Of a stretch of 64,000 bases of DNA, positions 26,164 to 35,872 are shown in pieces (the first letter of the stretch is position 1; each line of letters opens with the position of its first letter). This DNA is from an uncultured Bacteroidales bacterium (lineage in GTDB: Bacteria > Bacteroidota > Bacteroidia > Bacteroidales > P3), in the NCBI GenBank assembly GCA_905235855.1, contig CAJONE010000004.1, positions 1 to 64,000 on the forward strand, given 5' to 3'. The position numbers were made by a program, and so were the translations under genes. The notes beneath the pieces are model-generated. The model did not search any database, had not been told where the DNA came from, and was given only the letters and a program-made list of their open reading frames with translations.

Positions 26164-27366
26164 TTACTTAAGATTGGCAAATGCCTCTTTCATCCGCCGA
26201 AGAGCTTCCCTCAACAGGTCTTCGCTGGTTGCGTAGCTGAGACGAATACAATCGTCGTCGCCGAAGGCCGACCCCATAACAGTTGCCACATTGGCCTCGT
26301 TGAGAAGATAAAAAGCCATATCGGTGGAGTTCTCGATTTTCTTACCGTTAAAAGACTTGCCATAGTAGGCACTTACGTCGGGGAAAAAATAGAATGCCCC
26401 CTCTGGCATGCAGACTTTGAGCCCCGGAATGTCGCAGAGGAGCTTATAAACCATATCGCGTCGTTGACGGAAAATGTCGCGCATAGAGATTATGTCTCTG
26501 CTATTAGCCGGATCCATTAGCATAGCCGCCACAGTGGCCTTCTGCGCAATAGAACAAGTGGCAGAAGTGACCTGACCCTGCAGTTTGTTGCAGGCCTTGG
26601 CTATAACTGCGGGCGCAGCAATAAAACCAATACGCCAACCTGTCATGGCGAAACCCTTGGCCACACCATTGATGGTTACAACACGATCACGAACATCCTC
26701 AAACTGGGCAATGCTCTCATGCCGACCGACAAAATTGATATGTTCGTAAATCTCGTCGGCCATGACAAAGACGTGCGGATGACGAGCCACCACATCGGCT
26801 ATTCCGCGCAATTCCTCTTTGGAGTAGAGCATACCCGTGGGGTTGCTCGGTGTTGAGAACATGATAAGCTTTGTTTTCGGAGTTATCGCTTTCTCGAGCT
26901 GATCGGGTGTAACCTTAAACTTGTTCTCAATGGATGTCTTGACATATACACATTCGCCACCTGCCACACGTGCAATCTCCTTGTATGAAACCCAGAAAGG
27001 AGTCGGGATAACAACCTCGTCACCTGGGTTAATAAGCACCTGGGCCAACTGATATATTGACTGCTTGGCTCCAGTTGAGACAACTATCTGTTCAGACTTG
27101 AAATGCAGACCGTTATCGCGCTCAAACTTTTTGCAAATAGCTTCACGCAGGTCGGGGTAGCCGGGAACCGGCGGATAATGGGTAAAATTGTCGTCAATGG
27201 CTTTCTTGGCGGCCTCTTTCACACAGTCAGGCGTGTTGAAATCTGGTTCGCCTATCGAAAGGCTTATCACATCCTTGCCCTGAGCTTTAAGTTCACGCGC
27301 CTTGGCTGTCATTGCCAGAGTTTCGCTCTCAGACATGTTGAGAATTCTATTGCTGAGTATTTCCAT
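26164..27366 (-). CDS. Class I/II aspartate aminotransferase
   Basis: The 400-residue protein is a fold-type I aminotransferase of the prokaryotic AspB type: SIGEPDFNTPDCV, the cofactor region STGAKQS, FSTPSNPTGMLYS, the ADEIYEHI segment and the PLP lysine in NGVAKGFAMTGWRIG (~238), followed by the substrate-binding Arg near the C-terminus (RLSYATSE). It exchanges amino groups between aspartate and 2-oxoglutarate. A promoter-like TAACTTTG lies 45 bases upstream on the minus strand, so it can be transcribed separately from purM. Confidence 0.9.
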   Translation of the reverse strand: MEILSNRILNMSESETLAMTAKARELKAQGKDVISLSIGEPDFNTPDCVKEAAKKAIDDNFTHYPPVPGYPDLREAICKKFERDNGLHFKSEQIVVSTGAKQSIYQLAQVLINPGDEVVIPTPFWVSYKEIARVAGGECVYVKTSIENKFKVTPDQLEKAITPKTKLIMFSTPSNPTGMLYSKEELRGIADVVARHPHVFVMADEIYEHINFVGRHESIAQFEDVRDRVVTINGVAKGFAMTGWRIGFIAAPAVIAKACNKLQGQVTSATCSIAQKATVAAMLMDPANSRDIISMRDIFRQRRDMVYKLLCDIPGLKVCMPEGAFYFFPDVSAYYGKSFNGKKIENSTDMAFYLLNEANVATVMGSAFGDDDCIRLSYATSEDLLREALRRMKEAFANLK

Positions 27367-27410
27367 AGCGTTTATTGTGTTAATGTATAATAGAATGAAC
27401 TATCAGTTTG

Positions 27411-27418
27411 CAAAGTTA
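27411..27418 (-). promoter_or_regulatory. -7 box for the aminotransferase gene
   Basis: The minus strand reads TAACTTTG, fitting TAnnTTTG. No clear -33 box is seen. The remaining ~250 bases up to purM hold no supported gene, only a short imperfect inverted repeat (AAATCTG/CAGATTT). Confidence 0.45.
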
Positions 27419-27668
27419 CGTTTTTTTTCACAACCGCATGTTTTAGCCTCTTGAATGGCATTGACAACAAATCTGCAGATATGCTGTAGCGCAATCTGCA
27501 ACAGATTTTGATACGCATCTGGTGGGAACACGTTTTCTTGTAGCCAAACCTGATGACTTCCCATACATTCCGTGTACTCCTTCAAACGGACATAATTCTT
27601 GAGCCAACTTAAAAAATCCCACATCACGCATGTTGCGGGAACATCCTGTGTATTCAAAATCACATCAT

Positions 27669-28838
27669 TCAATCATATTCAAACACCCCGTGTTCACTCT
27701 TCACCGTCACGTGAGCCTTAGACGCAGCTTCGCACCTTCCAATTACCTGCGCGTCGATATTGAACGACTTTGATATTTTGATAATGTCAGCCGCTGTGCT
27801 TTCATCGGTATAAATTTCCATTCTGTGCCCCATATTGAACACCTTGTACATCTCGTGCCAGTCGGTCACGCTCTGCTCATGTATCATCCTGAACAGCGGT
27901 GGTGTCGGAAAGAGATTATCTTTCACAACATGAATGTTGTCCACAAAGTGCAGAACTTTGGTCTGGGCACCGCCGCTGCAGTGTATCATACCGTTAATCT
28001 TTGGTCTGCATAAATCCAATATCCTGCGAATCACAGGTGCGTATGTCCTTGTGGGCGACAGTACCATGTGGCCTGCATCCACGCTATCCACCTCTGTTGC
28101 TTCGGTCAGCATTTTGTGTCCGCAATAAACTACATCATCAGGCAATGCACTGTCGTATGACATCGGGTAACGACTGGAATAGATTTTCGCGAACACATCG
28201 TGCCGTGCCGAGGTGAGACCGTTGCTTCCCATACCACCGTTGTAAGTGGTTTCGTAGGTCGCCTGCCCGTAAGAAGCAAGTCCGACTATAACATTGCCAG
28301 CTTTGATATTGGCATTGTCTATAACATCGCTGCGCCTCATACGTGCAGTCACCGTCGAGTCTACTATAATGGTACGTACCAGATCTCCAACATCGGCGGT
28401 CTCGCCACCTGTCAGGTATATACCTACGCCAAGCTTGCGCATCTCTGCCAAGAATTCCTCCGTACCGTTTATTACAGCCGCTATAACTTCTCCCGGAATA
28501 AGGTTTTTGTTACGTCCTATTGTCGATGACAAGAGAATATTGTCCACAGCACCTACACACAGCAAATCGTCAAGGTTCATCACCACAGCGTCAATGGCAA
28601 TGCCCTTCCATACAGAGATGTCACCTGTCTCCCTCCAATACATATAAGCCAACGACGACTTTGTTCCAGCTCCGTCGGCATGCATAATATTGCAGTACTC
28701 GGAATCGCCGCCCAAAAAATCTGGCAATATCTTGCAGAAAGCCTTTGGGTAGATACCTTTGTCGATGTTCTTGATAGCGTTGTGCACATCCTCTTTCGAG
28801 GCCGACACCCCACGCGCATTGTATTTCTCTGTGTCCAT
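27669..28838 (-). CDS. purM: Phosphoribosylformylglycinamidine cyclo-ligase (AIR synthetase)
   Basis: The 389-residue protein has AIR-synthetase motifs: HADGAGTKSSLAYMYW, the metal/ATP site AIDAVVMNLDDLLCVGA, YLTGGETADVGDLV and the C-terminal HCSGGAQTKV. It closes the imidazole ring in purine synthesis (FGAM to AIR). It is longer than the ~345-residue enterobacterial enzyme, as is usual in Bacteroidetes. It starts 28 bases after pgi on the same strand, so both share a transcript. Confidence 0.92.
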   Translation of the reverse strand: MDTEKYNARGVSASKEDVHNAIKNIDKGIYPKAFCKILPDFLGGDSEYCNIMHADGAGTKSSLAYMYWRETGDISVWKGIAIDAVVMNLDDLLCVGAVDNILLSSTIGRNKNLIPGEVIAAVINGTEEFLAEMRKLGVGIYLTGGETADVGDLVRTIIVDSTVTARMRRSDVIDNANIKAGNVIVGLASYGQATYETTYNGGMGSNGLTSARHDVFAKIYSSRYPMSYDSALPDDVVYCGHKMLTEATEVDSVDAGHMVLSPTRTYAPVIRRILDLCRPKINGMIHCSGGAQTKVLHFVDNIHVVKDNLFPTPPLFRMIHEQSVTDWHEMYKVFNMGHRMEIYTDESTAADIIKISKSFNIDAQVIGRCEAASKAHVTVKSEHGVFEYD

Positions 28839-28866
28839 GTCTCGTGTTTTTTCTGTTATACCTATA

Positions 28867-30165
28867 TTAGAAGCCCGGTTTGCCGAGCAGCTTGAACATA
28901 TTGGTTTTGTACGCCTCGACTCCTGGCTGATTGAACGGGTTTACACCAAGTGTGTATCCGCTTATCGCACAAGAATACTCGAAAAAGTAAATCATCTGTC
29001 CCAACATTCTTTCATCCAATCGTGGAATTTCCATTCCAATCACAGGAACACCTCCTGCCAAATGAGCTTCGCGCGTTCCCCTCAACGCATTGTTATTCAC
29101 GTATGTCAGCGTTTTGTCTGCTATATAGTTAAGCCCGTCAACGTTTTCGCTGTCGTTAGGCACTGCAAACTCATTATTCGACTGCTCAACCGATATCATC
29201 GTCTCGAATACCATGCGTTCGCCATCCTGCATATACTGTCCAAGCGAGTGAAGATCGGTTGTGAAGTTCATGCTGCACGGCAGAATTCCTTTTCCGTTTT
29301 TCCCTTCGCTCTCGCCGTAAAGCTGCTTCCACCATTCACTGAAATAGCGAAGACCATACTTGAACGAGGTCAGCACTTCAACTTTGTAGCCCTTGCGGTA
29401 AAGCAGGTTTCGCAGGGCAGCGTACATCAAAGCCGGATTATCCTCTAAACGCTTGTTGTTGGCACACTCATATTGCATCTCTTTCGCACCTGCCAAAAGA
29501 TTTGCAATGTCATAACCGGCTACAGCTATCGGTAACAGACCCACCGGCGTAAGTACCGAAAAACGCCCTCCAACACTGTCGGGTATAATAAATTGTGGAT
29601 ACCGTTCAGTCTCAGCAATCGCGTGCAATGCGCCCTTTTGAGAGTCGGTTATAACTGCTATACGCCGTTGAGCCCCTTCTTTACCGTATTTCTTTTCCAA
29701 ATGCTGGCGAAAAAGGCGGAATGCAATCGCGGGTTCGGTGGTAGTGCCAGATTTGGAGATGACAATGACCGAGTAATCCTCATTTTCGATACGCTTCATA
29801 ATGCGCGCGTAATAGTCCGGATCCATCGTGTGGCCTGCATACACAATATCCGCAGCCCTATTTTTTCTATCCTTGTCGAGCAAGGCTTCAACAACAGCCC
29901 GCGTGCCGAGATACGACCCGCCGATACCAATCACCACCACTGTGTCAGACATTTTAGCCATACGCTCCGCTTCGGCCACTATCGCACTTCTTTCCTCATC
30001 GGTTATGACGCACGGCAGTTTCAGCCACCCTAGAAAATCGTTCCCCGCACCGCTGCCAGTAACAAGCATTTCACGCGCATTTTCTATTTCGTCCGATATG
30101 ATCTCCAAATCAGTATCCGTGACATAATTCTCTATCCCTTGTGTGTTAAGTTTTATTGCACTCAT
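28867..30165 (-). CDS. pgi: Glucose-6-phosphate isomerase
   Basis: The 432-residue protein carries the isomerase motifs VVIGIGGSYLGTRAVVEAL (~75), VISKSGTTTEPAIAFR (sugar-phosphate binding), VGGRFSVLTPVGLLPIAV and the C-terminal GVNPFNQPGVEAYKTNM. It interconverts glucose-6-P and fructose-6-P in glycolysis. It is of the shorter form found in many Bacteroidetes and Firmicutes. It is first of the minus-strand pgi-purM unit and divergent from the OmpA-like gene; the 357 bases between hold promoters. Confidence 0.95.
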   Translation of the reverse strand: MSAIKLNTQGIENYVTDTDLEIISDEIENAREMLVTGSGAGNDFLGWLKLPCVITDEERSAIVAEAERMAKMSDTVVVIGIGGSYLGTRAVVEALLDKDRKNRAADIVYAGHTMDPDYYARIMKRIENEDYSVIVISKSGTTTEPAIAFRLFRQHLEKKYGKEGAQRRIAVITDSQKGALHAIAETERYPQFIIPDSVGGRFSVLTPVGLLPIAVAGYDIANLLAGAKEMQYECANNKRLEDNPALMYAALRNLLYRKGYKVEVLTSFKYGLRYFSEWWKQLYGESEGKNGKGILPCSMNFTTDLHSLGQYMQDGERMVFETMISVEQSNNEFAVPNDSENVDGLNYIADKTLTYVNNNALRGTREAHLAGGVPVIGMEIPRLDERMLGQMIYFFEYSCAISGYTLGVNPFNQPGVEAYKTNMFKLLGKPGF

Positions 30166-30374
30166 AATACATATTTATATTAAAAACGTCATTCATATTC
30201 AAATGTTATGTATTTGGCTATATTTTTGCGAAAAAATTCCCCAAAACAGTGTCCAAATATGCCTCCATCTTCCATCTTTTTTTAGATGGCATTTTTTTAT
30301 TTGAAAAAATATTTTTACTACACAAAAGAATATCAGACACTTGAAGCGAACGTTTTTAACGTAGAGAAAAAAAA

Positions 30375-30406
30375 TTGACCTAAATTAAAAAAAAATCATA
30401 TTTTTG
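30375..30406 (+). promoter_or_regulatory. Promoter of the OmpA-like gene
   Basis: TTG (30375) and TATTTTTG (30399-30406) form a good Bacteroidetes promoter about 110 bases before the ATG, leaving a ~105-base leader with a GGTTCT/AGAACC inverted repeat. A second -7-like box, also TATTTTTG, lies at 30221-30228. The rest of the pgi-ompA gap is A/T-rich without coding signs. Confidence 0.6.
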
Positions 30407-30522
30407 CAATTTGAAACTATCAAGTCAAAGTATGGGCATCGGGTTCTCCCGCACGGCGATTAAATGAAGTAAGAACCTCGTATTTTACAAAACAAACGCT
30501 ACGCGTTAAAAATCAAACACAA

Positions 30523-31713
30523 ATGACAAAAAGAATTTTACAATTTGGAGTGCTGCTGTCCATCTTGAGTTTCTCGTTTGGCGTGTCAGCACAGGAAAAG
30601 CCCAGAGTGCAAGACTACCCGCGTATGGGATTCTGGAGCAATTGGTCTATCGGTGCCGACTTCGGCATGAACATCCAGATTAACAAACAGAACGGTGATG
30701 TATTCCGTTCTCTGGGTCTGGGCGCTCACGTCTTCGTTCAGAAGAAATTCCACCCCCTGTGGAACGTAAGACTTTACATCGGTCTCCCACGTTTCACCTC
30801 GACGGCAAAATATCCCGCTGACCGTTACGGTACCGCTGGAGCCGACATGATGTGGTCCATTATGAACGCTTTCAGCTACAACCCCGATCGCAAAGTCGAC
30901 CTCTTCATTATGGCTGGTAGCGGCATTGGCTACAGACTCAGCAACGGTGCCAATGGCAACTGGTGCCTTTACGCCAGAGGTGGTATGGAGTTCGACTGGT
31001 ACATCAACGAGCACAACACTCTCTTCATTGACGGTCTCGTAGGTGTCGACGATGTCTGCAACCCCAAATTCTGGTTCAAAGGCAGCCCTGTGACTGGCAG
31101 ATGCAACTCCTACCTCGGTATCGGTTACATGTACAATTTCGGTCTCACCAAGGCTGACAAAGAACTTGTCGCATGCTGCAATTCAGCCAAAAACGACAAT
31201 TGCGATGCTCTTCAGGAGCAGGTCAACGACCTTGCAAACGAACTCACCAACAGTAAAGACAGAGAGCGCAAACTAGAGTCTCGCATCGAAGACCTCGAAG
31301 ACCAGCTCAAGAATGCACAGAAACCTGTCAACGACGAACTCGCAAAACGCATTGAAGACATGAAGAAAGATCAGTACACCTACTACGCTCTTCCATTCTC
31401 TGTCAACTATGCTACCAACCAAAAAGATGTTACTGATGCCGAGCAGGCAAAGCTTAAGGCTATTGCCAAGATTATGAAAGACAACAGCGACCTCAAGCTT
31501 AATGTTGTCGGTTTCTGCGATGCCACCGGTACGAACGAATACAACCAAAAACTTTCAAAAGAACGTGCCGAGAAGGTAAAAGACATTCTCGTCAATAAAT
31601 ATGGAATTGACTCTGACCGTCTCACCTGCGAAGGCAGAGGTATCGAAGAGACTTTCGGTACTGGCAAGAACGCCATCAGCCGCCGCGTCTCCTTCTACCG
31701 CATGATTGAATAG
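30523..31713 (+). CDS. OmpA-family outer-membrane protein
   Basis: The 396-residue protein has a signal peptide (LLSILSFSFGVSAQ), an N-terminal beta-barrel-like domain (~25-205), a short coiled coil (~225-275, LQEQVNDLANELTNSKDRER) and a C-terminal OmpA peptidoglycan-binding domain (~290-396) with VVGFCDATGTNEYNQKLSKE and GRGIEETFG. It would anchor the outer membrane to peptidoglycan and is typically among the most abundant Bacteroidales proteins. The strong promoter, long leader and strong terminator agree with high expression. It stands alone as a unit. Confidence 0.9.
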   Translation: MTKRILQFGVLLSILSFSFGVSAQEKPRVQDYPRMGFWSNWSIGADFGMNIQINKQNGDVFRSLGLGAHVFVQKKFHPLWNVRLYIGLPRFTSTAKYPADRYGTAGADMMWSIMNAFSYNPDRKVDLFIMAGSGIGYRLSNGANGNWCLYARGGMEFDWYINEHNTLFIDGLVGVDDVCNPKFWFKGSPVTGRCNSYLGIGYMYNFGLTKADKELVACCNSAKNDNCDALQEQVNDLANELTNSKDRERKLESRIEDLEDQLKNAQKPVNDELAKRIEDMKKDQYTYYALPFSVNYATNQKDVTDAEQAKLKAIAKIMKDNSDLKLNVVGFCDATGTNEYNQKLSKERAEKVKDILVNKYGIDSDRLTCEGRGIEETFGTGKNAISRRVSFYRMIE

Positions 31714-31738
31714 TTCTGTCGGACTTATTCAAACTAAA

Positions 31739-31775
31739 AACAGCTGTTGGTTTCACAACGGCTGTTTTTTTTTTT
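31739..31775 (+). terminator. Terminator of the OmpA-like gene
   Basis: An 11-bp stem (AACAGCTGTTG with 31756-31766, one G-T pair) and a 6-base loop are followed by a long T run. The next ~200 bases to the ribBA promoter show nothing recognisable. Confidence 0.9.
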
Positions 31776-31978
31776 GAGGAGCAACAATAGTCCTGTACAC
31801 CAGCAGAAAGACGACCGAACATCATCACACTCAAAAAACAACCCAAAAGCGTGATAACCTATGATGGTACCCTTTCGAGCCGACCTTAGAATGGATATCA
31901 AAACCATTCAACATCCAGTAGTGCGTCTTTTCAAACGTCGGGTCAAAACCTGAACACGCGAACATACATAAAAAATCG

Positions 31979-31986
31979 TATCTTTG
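31979..31986 (+). promoter_or_regulatory. -7 box for ribBA
   Basis: TATCTTTG followed by CAC lies 41 bases before the ribBA ATG. No FMN riboswitch pattern is visible in the leader. Confidence 0.55.
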
Positions 31987-32027
31987 CACGACTTCACAGC
32001 AAAAATTCCATAGACTATTTTACATAT

Positions 32028-33242
32028 ATGAACTTTAAAGTCAATTCAATAGAAGAGGCTCTCGAGGACTTCAAACAAGGTAAATTTGTGATAGTAGTTG
32101 ACGACGAAGACCGTGAAAACGAAGGTGATTTCATCATTGCCGCCGAAATGATTACCCCCGAAGCAGTGAATTTCATGCTACGCTACGGGCGTGGGGTACT
32201 CTGTTCGCCGATCACCGAAGAACGATGCCACGAGTTGAACCTCGATATGCAAGTACACGACAACACATCACTGTTGGGTACACCCTTCACAACGACTGTC
32301 GATTTGCTCGGCAACGGATGCACGACGGGAGTGTCGATGCACGACCGCGCAATGACCATAAGAGCGTTGGCCGACCCCAATACGAAACCCAACGACTTGG
32401 GCCGTCCAGGTCACATCAACCCACTGCGTGCCCGTAACGGGGGGGTTCTTGTGAGAGCAGGTCATACCGAAGCCTCAATCGACCTCGCACGACTCGCTGG
32501 TCTCTATCCTGCGTGTGCACTAATAGAGATTATCAACGACGACGGCACAATGGCACGCATGCCACAACTGATCAAAGTTGCTGAAAGATTCAGCTTGAAA
32601 ATCATTACCATCAAGGACCTTATCGCCTACCGTGTGGCGCACGAGACTCTTATCCGCAAGGAAGAGGAAGTGTCACTACCCACCAAATGGGGCGATTTTC
32701 GCCTGATTGCCTACACACAACTCGACAACTGCGCCACACACATGGTTCTAAAAAAGGGTGAGTGGACCGACGATGAAGCTGTGCTTGTGCGGGTCCATTC
32801 AAGCTGTGCCACTGGCGATATCTTCGGAAGCTGCAAATGCGATTGCGGCGATCAGTTGCACCGTGCCATGGAGATGATCAATCGTGAAGGAAAAGGTCTC
32901 GTGGTATATATGAGTCAAGAAGGGCGCGGGATCGGGCTGGTCAACAAACTCAAAGCATATCACCTTCAGGAACAGGGGCTCGACACTGTAGATGCAAACC
33001 TACGCCTCGGCTTCAAAGCAGACGAACGCGACTACGGTATTGGAGCTCAAATTCTACGTGATCTCAAGGTCAAGAAAATGCGACTTATTACCAACAATCC
33101 CGTCAAACGAAGCGGACTTGAAGGCTACGGCCTGCAGATAGTGGCCACGGTGCCGATTGTGATTGAACCAAACCCATACAACGTCCGCTATCTCAAGACT
33201 AAACAGGAACGTATGGGGCATATTCTGAAGATTGGGGACTAA
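32028..33242 (+). CDS. ribBA: Bifunctional DHBP synthase / GTP cyclohydrolase II
   Basis: The 404-residue protein joins RibB (residues ~1-205) and RibA (~210-404). RibB shows [18 protein letters not shown] and [13 protein letters not shown]. RibA shows the zinc-binding cysteines in [20 protein letters not shown] and the catalytic [18 protein letters not shown]. The two domains start the two converging branches of riboflavin synthesis, from ribulose-5-P and GTP. Both active-site sets look complete. It is a single-gene unit. Confidence 0.97.
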   Translation: MNFKVNSIEEALEDFKQGKFVIVVDDEDRENEGDFIIAAEMITPEAVNFMLRYGRGVLCSPITEERCHELNLDMQVHDNTSLLGTPFTTTVDLLGNGCTTGVSMHDRAMTIRALADPNTKPNDLGRPGHINPLRARNGGVLVRAGHTEASIDLARLAGLYPACALIEIINDDGTMARMPQLIKVAERFSLKIITIKDLIAYRVAHETLIRKEEEVSLPTKWGDFRLIAYTQLDNCATHMVLKKGEWTDDEAVLVRVHSSCATGDIFGSCKCDCGDQLHRAMEMINREGKGLVVYMSQEGRGIGLVNKLKAYHLQEQGLDTVDANLRLGFKADERDYGIGAQILRDLKVKKMRLITNNPVKRSGLEGYGLQIVATVPIVIEPNPYNVRYLKTKQERMGHILKIGD

Positions 33243-33346
33243 TCGCACATATACCATCCGCATGGCTTAATTTCATGTTAGAAGTGCACCTCAAGGTAAA
33301 AGCTGAATAAAATTTAAGCCCAAAAAATGAATCTAAAAATATTTCG

Positions 33347-33354
33347 TATATTTG
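33347..33354 (+). promoter_or_regulatory. -7 box before the coiled-coil / zapA unit
   Basis: TATATTTG followed by CATC lies 33 bases before the ATG at 33387, an ideal spacing for a short leader. Confidence 0.6.
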
Positions 33355-33386
33355 CATCGCTGAATGTATGTAAAAAAGCGTGAACC

Positions 33387-33677
33387 ATGTCAGAAGTTGA
33401 TGACTTGTTTGAGCGGATCGAGAAACGTGTCGAGGCACTGGTGAACGAAAACATATCGCTACACGACAGGATAAGAGACCTCGACGGCAAACGCAAAGAC
33501 ATGCAGAAAGCATTGGAAGATAAAAACGTATTAATTAACAATTTAACAGAACAAAACAAAATACTAAAATTAGGAAACGCACTTGCTCAAAAGGGCGATT
33601 CTACAGAGATAAAGTTAAGAATCAACCGACTCATCAAAGAGATCGACAAAAGTCTCTTGATACTGACAAAAAAATAG
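33387..33677 (+). CDS. Small coiled-coil protein upstream of zapA
   Basis: The 96-residue product is highly charged and helical, with a heptad-like run from residue ~3 to 70 (DLFERIEKRVEALVNENISL, MQKALEDKNVLINNLTEQN). No signal peptide. It lies 10 bases upstream of zapA, a position where Bacteroidetes genomes commonly have such a protein, so a role in Z-ring organisation with ZapA is a reasonable inference but unproven. Confidence 0.75.
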   Translation: MSEVDDLFERIEKRVEALVNENISLHDRIRDLDGKRKDMQKALEDKNVLINNLTEQNKILKLGNALAQKGDSTEIKLRINRLIKEIDKSLLILTKK

Positions 33678-33687
33678 AAGGCATCCG

Positions 33688-33990
33688 ATGAACGATATAC
33701 CAGTCACGGTGAACATATTGGACAGAAACTACAAACTGAAAGTCGCCCCAGGCGACGAAGCATTCATCCTATCGGCTGCCGAAAAGATCAACGCGCAGAT
33801 TACGGCCTATAAAAAAAACTATGCCTATCAGGACTATCAAGATTTGCTTGCAATGGTTGCCATAGCCAAAACAACCCAACTGACAAAACTTGAACAAGTC
33901 ACCAGCGGCAGCGAAGAAACACTGCGCAAAAGACTCGAGAGTCTGGAGAGGATTCTGGACAAAGCGAGATCCGATGAGTTACAAGTTTAA
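33688..33990 (+). CDS. zapA: Cell division protein ZapA
   Basis: The 100-residue protein has the ZapA start (VTVNILDRNYKLKVAPGDEA), the LLAMVAIAKTTQL helix and a C-terminal coiled coil. ZapA bundles FtsZ filaments at mid-cell. It is co-transcribed with the coiled-coil gene before it and followed by a structured non-coding region, the same neighbourhood as zapA-ssrS in other bacteria. Confidence 0.85.
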   Translation: MNDIPVTVNILDRNYKLKVAPGDEAFILSAAEKINAQITAYKKNYAYQDYQDLLAMVAIAKTTQLTKLEQVTSGSEETLRKRLESLERILDKARSDELQV

Positions 33991-34034
33991 GTCCACGACC
34001 CAAAAACTTCTGCGCCATAACTCGAAACGAACCT

Positions 34035-34189
34035 CTGCATCAAGCCCGAAACAGTTTGTAAACTCAACATTATTTACATACCGAGTAAGCTCATGGGTGG
34101 GTAGATTGTACAATTGATACACCCGGCACTCAAATCCTAACATTAACAGAGTTTTCTAAGCTCCCGGAGGGTTTTGATGCAGTTTTTTT
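34035..34189 (+). ncRNA. ssrS: Probable 6S-like RNA between zapA and rny
   Basis: A ~150-nt segment is closed by a long terminal stem: CTGCATCAA (34035-34043) plus CCC pairs with GGG plus TTGATGCAG (34174-34182), followed directly by seven T. Inside are an AAACTC/GAGTTT stem, a large unpaired middle and an apical GGGTG.../...CACCC hairpin around TTGTACAATT. A long hairpin with a central bubble is the 6S RNA plan, and the zapA neighbourhood fits. 6S RNA binds RNA polymerase as a promoter mimic. The true 5' end could be further upstream, near 33995. The call is by structure and synteny only. Confidence 0.5.
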
Positions 34190-34246
34190 CTTTGCAAGCG
34201 CCAACTTGAGCAACACATCCGTTTCCTTCACAAAAAAATTAAAACT

Positions 34247-35794
34247 ATGTGGATTGAAATTATTATCGGTATTATCGGACTTGTGGTCGGAGGCGGAGTT
34301 GCAGGGTGGCTCTGCACGACCGTCATGCGAAACAAACTTATGGCTAAGAGCCAGCAGGTTCTCAAAGACGCCGAGGAAAAAGGCGAAATGATTAAAAAAG
34401 AAAAAAACTTGCAGGCGAAAGAAAAATTTTTGCAACTCAAATCGGAACACGAGAAACAGTGCAACGAACGCAACAACAAACTCCAACAGGTGGAGCAGAA
34501 ACTTAAGCAACGCGAGCAGGTGCTTACCCAAAAGGTAGAGGAGCTGCAAAAGAAAAGCAACGAGCTGAAATGCGTTAGCGACAATCTTAACAACCAAATC
34601 GCCGTACTCAACAAACGTCAGGAGGAAGTCGAGAAAGTTCACCGCGAAAGTGTCGAAAAGCTGGAACACATCGCTGGACTCAGTGCCGAAGAAGCCAAAT
34701 CTCAACTTATCGAGGCCATGAAGGACGAGGCCAAGGCCGAAGCAGCAAACAGTATCATTGACATTGTTGAGGAGGCCAAGATGACAGCCAACGAGCAGGC
34801 GAAAAAGATTGTCATACAGTCCATCCAACGCACTGCCACTGAACACGCCGTCGAGAACACCGTAAGCGTTTTCAACCTGGAGAACGAGGAGGTGAAAGGC
34901 CGTATCATTGGTCGCGAAGGTCGCAACATACGCACATTCGAATCGCTCACTGGTGTGGAGGTCATTATCGACGACTCGCCCGATGCGATCATACTGTCTG
35001 GCTTTGACCCCGTACGCCGCGAAATAGCACGACTGGCTCTGCACAAACTCGTGACCGATGGACGCATCCACCCCGCACGTATCGAAGAGGTTGTGGCAAA
35101 AACCCGCCGCCAAATCGAGCAGGAGATAAACGAGGTGGGCAAACGGACCTGCATTGATCTTGGCATACTCAACATGAACCATGAGCTTATGCGAATGATT
35201 GGGCGCATGAAATACCGCTCATCGTATGGCCAAAACCTACTGCAGCACTCGCGCGAGGTGGCCAATCTGGCGGCAACAATGGCCGCTGAACTTGGACTCA
35301 ACACGAAACTGGCGAAAAGAGCGGGGCTGCTCCACGACATCGGCAAAGTACCTGAAAACGAGCCCGACCTGCCACATGCCATCCTCGGAATGCACCTGGC
35401 CGAAAAATACAAAGAACATCCCGACGTTTGCAATGCAATCGGCGCACACCACGACGAAACAGAGATGAACAACCTTATCTCACCTATCATACAGGTGTGC
35501 GATGCAATCAGTGGCGCACGTCCTGGCGCACGCCGTGAAGTGGTGGAAGCCTACATCAACCGCCTCAACAAACTTGAAGAGATGGCCATGACATATCCAG
35601 GCGTAGTGAAAACCTACGCAATACAGGCGGGACGTGAACTGCGCGTCATCGTGGGTGCCGACAAAATTGGCGATACGGATGCCAACAAACTCAGCTACGA
35701 CCTCTCCAAGCAGATTCAGAGCGAAATGACCTATCCCGGACAAATCAAGGTTACCGTTATACGCGAAACACGTTCCATCAACTACGCCAAATAA
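34247..35794 (+). CDS. rny: Ribonuclease Y
   Basis: The 515-residue protein has an N-terminal membrane helix ([20 protein letters not shown]), a long coiled coil (~30-190), a KH domain ([20 protein letters not shown], ~205-265) and an HD domain with HDIGK ([15 protein letters not shown]) and GAHHDE (~330-430). RNase Y is a membrane-bound endonuclease that starts mRNA decay. All catalytic parts look intact. It stands between the 6S-like RNA and lgt. Confidence 0.96.
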   Translation: MWIEIIIGIIGLVVGGGVAGWLCTTVMRNKLMAKSQQVLKDAEEKGEMIKKEKNLQAKEKFLQLKSEHEKQCNERNNKLQQVEQKLKQREQVLTQKVEELQKKSNELKCVSDNLNNQIAVLNKRQEEVEKVHRESVEKLEHIAGLSAEEAKSQLIEAMKDEAKAEAANSIIDIVEEAKMTANEQAKKIVIQSIQRTATEHAVENTVSVFNLENEEVKGRIIGREGRNIRTFESLTGVEVIIDDSPDAIILSGFDPVRREIARLALHKLVTDGRIHPARIEEVVAKTRRQIEQEINEVGKRTCIDLGILNMNHELMRMIGRMKYRSSYGQNLLQHSREVANLAATMAAELGLNTKLAKRAGLLHDIGKVPENEPDLPHAILGMHLAEKYKEHPDVCNAIGAHHDETEMNNLISPIIQVCDAISGARPGARREVVEAYINRLNKLEEMAMTYPGVVKTYAIQAGRELRVIVGADKIGDTDANKLSYDLSKQIQSEMTYPGQIKVTVIRETRSINYAK

Positions 35795-35872
35795 AACAGC
35801 AGGGCGAATGCCTGACAAAACATAGCCCCAGCATTAACATCTTAATCCATCACATTCAAATGCCCTTTCGCA

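Noticed and set aside
27403-27672. Minus-strand 89-codon ORF after purM
   Set aside because: It starts with TTG, resembles no family, and its end runs over the predicted promoter of the aminotransferase gene.
31776-32027. FMN riboswitch before ribBA
   Set aside because: None of the conserved RFN segments can be found in the 250-base leader region.
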